64,000 nt of DNA, taken from positions 1,463,252-1,527,251 of the forward strand of contig CP137680.1 of assembly GCA_037976565.1 (NCBI GenBank), written 5' to 3'. This DNA comes from Mesocentrotus franciscanus. Its lineage: Eukaryota > Echinodermata > Echinoidea > Camarodonta > Strongylocentrotidae. Shown one piece after another: positions 61,401 through 64,000 of the stretch (position 1 is its first letter; each line of letters opens with the position of its first letter). The notes below the pieces were generated by a model, which worked only from the letters and a program-made list of their open reading frames with translations, made no database searches and was not told the origin of the DNA. The position numbers and the translations under genes were made by a program.

Positions 61401-61985
61401 AGAAATGAACAAGAGAAAAGAAAAGCATCAAATTGTTAAACATTCTCTAAAAATTATCAGAATAAGTGACAGAAAATGGCAAAAGCAATAGCACTTAATT
61501 GCACTGTGTGAGAAAACTTAAATGTATTTTCAAGTTAATCTTAAAATGGATTATTGGATATCAGTGATGTATAGTTTAGATTTTAAAATGAAGATCAGTG
61601 ATAACGTTTTTAAAGTAAATAATAACAGGTTTCATTTTATAGAAAAAGACAGGTATGAACTGTATAACATTATGATTTGTTTATTCACAGTAACCATACT
61701 TGGGCATATCACATTTTATTTTTCATATAAGACAATCAATTGATTGACTGATATGATTGTTTAAGTACTATTTCAAAAGGATAACCCCTTCAGTAAATTA
61801 AATACTGTTCTTTATGGGAGGGCCCTGCTGGAAAAAATTATGTACAAGAACATTCACAGCATGATATGAAGAAGCAAGCATAATATTGAGCGTGCATGTG
61901 ATATGGGTATAAAGCTTTCTTTCTTTCATTCCGTGTTGGAGCCAGTGCCATGCTCTCTTACCCATTCTTAGCTTTCAGAGCTCGA
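58336..61985 (-). CDS. ATP8A-type P4-ATPase (aminophospholipid flippase), C-terminal exons only
   Basis: Seen: minus-strand exons at 61,985-61,962 (24 nt), 60,140-60,043 (or from 60,134), 58,949-58,906 and 58,413-58,336, which splice in phase to a tail ending in TAG at 58,336-58,338. The tail contains SRALKAKN, ETSRLLTRLFKRSPSSARH, HGFAFSQEEHGVITQ and AEVIRAYDTTKRPT. Known: vertebrate ATP8A1/ATP8A2 end with ETKSR, then RDRLIKRL, then GYAFSQ and RAYDTT; the GYAFS/AYDT tail is autoinhibitory and occupies the catalytic cytoplasmic domains. Known role: flips phosphatidylserine and phosphatidylethanolamine to the cytosolic leaflet, with a CDC50 subunit. Inference: the ten membrane helices and catalytic domains lie beyond 64,000. 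ATP8A1 and ATP8A2 cannot be told apart from the tail, so no symbol is given. Confidence 0.82.
58906..58949 (-). CDS. ATP8A-like exon with GFAFSQ autoregulatory motif
   Basis: This 44-nt exon encodes (H)GFAFSQEEHGVITQ, with acceptor CCTTTAG|AT and donor CTCAG|GTAAGA. The first residue is split with the previous exon (C|AT gives His), as in vertebrate HGYAFSQ. Confidence 0.88.
59311..59611. mobile_element. 301-bp palindromic MITE, ends GGGTGGTATTCTCGAAAG
   Basis: About 48 bp of near-perfect terminal inverted repeat (GGGTGGTATTCTCGAAAGTG, GACTAACTTTAGTCCATGG) continues as imperfect pairing to an AT-rich centre. ATA flanks both ends, a possible 3-bp duplication of PIF/Harbinger type. Sits in an intron of the ATP8A-like gene. 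Confidence 0.85.
60043..60140 (-). CDS. ATP8A-like exon, basic segment before the GFAFSQ motif
   Basis: The exon encodes (FS)ETSRLLTRLFKRSPSSAR, then HLAEEEGTSTPR. Donor CAAGAC|GTAAGT. Two acceptors 6 nt apart (TTGCAG and TTTTAG) both keep frame, so FS is optional. Corresponds to human RDRLIKRLSRKTP. Confidence 0.78.
60601..60673. repeat. ~70-bp palindrome family, locus 4
   Basis: TCTGCTGAGGGCAAAAAGGA and ATTAACTC on the left pair with GATTAACTC, CTGGGTCTTAGCAGA on the right. Inside an intron of the ATP8A-like gene. Confidence 0.65.
61962..61985 (-). CDS. ATP8A-like 24-nt microexon
   Basis: TTGGCAG|T...GG|GTAAGA encodes SRALKAKN when joined in phase. Its position and the SR residues fit human ETKSRVMGKAM. 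The exon is very short, so the call depends on splice sites and frame continuity with the next exon. Confidence 0.5.
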
Positions 61986-61999
61986 CTGCCAATGTAGTG

Positions 62000-64000
62000 A
62001 ACACTTCAAAAAGAGAACAATATAACACTCAGCACAATATCACAAGACATTGAATCTATACAGACATTCAGAACAACACAACTAAGATAGCTTAACAAAA
62101 TGAAGTGGCACAAAAAGACACGTCTGGAAAGCAAAATGGATACTTATGGGAAATTGCATTTTTATTCCATTAAGGTAAAACCATATCAGTAGGACAAGGA
62201 ATTAATAATTATCCTTAAGACCTTAATTAGGCTTACCAAAAAATATCATCAAGTTTATGCTAAACTACAACTTTTCATACACAACTACACAATGACAACA
62301 GTAATGATGATAACAATAATAACAAAGGTCAGAAATGAGGGGGAAAGAAACCAAGAGAAAATAATGACGATTTCACAATCAGCATGAAAAGGTAACAATG
62401 AAAACGAGGAAACATTGAACACAGCTGAACCACTGACTGTTGATACAAAATAAATTTGCAATTTCTACAATAAATTGTTTCTAATAAAATATGGGAATAC
62501 AAATTTTAAGAGACAAAATGGGGTCAGGACAAATGAGAGTTTAGAACACAAAATATTCATTTCCCAGTGAAGTACTAATGTAGGAAATAGAAGGAATGAG
62601 CCCTAGAATAACATAATATACATAAATATCATGAAATCCATGATAATATTTATGGTCCACATATATCTGAATACATAGAATTACTAATTGACTAAAAAAT
62701 AGAAGCCCAACTATTCATTTTCAGCCATTTAGACTAAGATCACACTAAAGTGAACTAACAAAAATTTTTTAAAAAAAATTAGAACAAATCAGAAGTTGCA
62801 CATTTTTCTTAGAGGATTTCAAAAGATAACAAGAAATAATCATTGAAAAGATATTGAATGGTTATAATTCAGTAAAATTAAGAGTTATTGTGTGCATGCA
62901 GTGTTCTACTCAAAATATCAAGAGACACTAGTCAAACTTCTATGAAATTCAAATGTTAGTCTATTCCAATACTCAATGAGTCCACAGCAGAGGCATAGCT
63001 AAGGGGCCATGCCCCCCTATTCCTACCTCTATAGTTTAAAGAAAAATTAGGCTGTATATTGGTTTTATCCTCCCCCCCCCTTTTTCTTTTTAAAAGTCTC
63101 TTCTAGTTGGGGAAAATACAGTCCAGACAGGCATATCTGAGTCACCAATCTACATCCAGAATCTGTGGGCTTAGAGAGGAATCATCATATTGTCAAGTAA
63201 TCATTCCTAATATGAGTCATACAAAGCAATAATTTTAATACTTATTTGGTCTATCACACTACTTTGAATTGAATCAGAAATATACCACTATTAACTATGG
63301 TAAATATGTATGAACAAAAACGATCATTCCAATATGAAATCTGGACCCTCTGCAAAGTAAAAGGTGTTTAAGTGAATTAATTAAAAACACAACACAAATT
63401 CACTAATTAGAGACAGTTAGATATTATTCATTCTACCCCACACTAATAAGAGATCCCAAACATACTGTACACGCTCGGGTCTGAAGTGGATAAAGTCATG
63501 CAAAGAGAATAAACGAAGGAATAACTTTGAATACCTACATGTATACATGCAATCTATAAAAGACAAAACAAAATATAAAAATCATGCTTTCACCAGCTCA
63601 ACAAAAATATGATTGATTTCAAACTTGCACTAACATCACTCATGGGATACATACAACATTCATAGGCACTATACATGTATAAATGATCTTGTAGTGATAA
63701 GTTTCATGTAATCAATTTCATGTATCGTATGTTCCCCCCAAAATTGTAAAAATATCAATAGAAACATATTTGACAGTTTTTAATGAAAACAGTATTTACG
63801 AGAAATAAAATGACGTAGCATTTCTAAATGTTTTAATGGTCTTATCCCTATTTTTCCTTCAAAGTTGCTGGTGCCAACAAAACTTATCTATGCAATGAAA
63901 TGGCTGATAGATTTGCATGTGACACAATGTCAAGCAATCAAATGAATCAAAGTTATTGAGTTAAACCATTTTTAAAGGAACTCTGTCATTGATAATAATA
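62000..64000 (-). other. Probable intron of the ATP8A-like gene
   Basis: AT-rich sequence 5' of the 24-nt microexon on the same strand. I find no further flippase exon, conserved motif or structured repeat here; a poly-C run lies near 63,070. Confidence 0.5.

Noticed and set aside
1..64000. CRISPR arrays, operons, ribosome binding sites, bacterial insertion sequences
   Set aside because: The window is intron-bearing animal DNA; direct repeats present are minisatellites or transposon modules without unique spacers.

Overview
This is AT-rich, repeat-dense animal nuclear DNA with small exons, long introns and many short inverted-repeat elements. The repeats (tRNA-derived SINE pieces, CR1/L2-like LINE tails, TTAA-flanked palindromes) and the two recognisable orthologues suggest a marine deuterostome, most likely an echinoderm of sea-urchin type. 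This is inference; nothing in the window names the species. Most open frames are low-complexity or repeat shadows and are not listed as genes.

Layout. (1) 1-20 kb: gene-poor; a LINE 3' remnant, SINE remnants, several palindromic elements flanked by TTAA, long CT/GA tracts and one intact tRNA-Leu(AAG) at 19,675-19,756 (-). (2) 20.3-21.2 kb: a 0.53 kb tandem duplication. (3) 21,208-43,069: a very large inverted-repeat element inserted in the second unit of that duplication. It has identical outer ends and a 6-bp flanking duplication, and the uninterrupted target survives in the first unit. It carries 63-bp tandem-repeat modules, a second foldback-type element, hAT-like short elements and remains of a THAP-domain gene. 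A 500-N gap inside it separates two near-identical 5.8 kb copies in a way that looks like an unmerged contig overlap, so the real element is probably about 15.5 kb. (4) 43.1-43.6 kb: a LINE reverse-transcriptase fragment that is part of the host target.

(5) 43,825-52,025 (-): a complete ACSF2 orthologue (mitochondrial medium-chain acyl-CoA synthetase), 13 coding exons, 614 codons plus stop by my splicing, all junctions in phase. (6) 58,336-61,985 (-): the last coding exons of an ATP8A-type P4-ATPase (phospholipid flippase), including the C-terminal GFAFSQ and RAYDTT autoregulatory motifs; the body of the gene lies beyond the window. Both genes are transcribed leftwards, ATP8A upstream of ACSF2. 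I see no functional link between them: one is a mitochondrial matrix enzyme, the other an endomembrane/plasma-membrane lipid pump.

The candidate for an undescribed system is the giant element: long arms, a captured THAP fragment, no recognisable transposase, and termini built from a 63-bp repeat that also forms the centre of the nested foldback.
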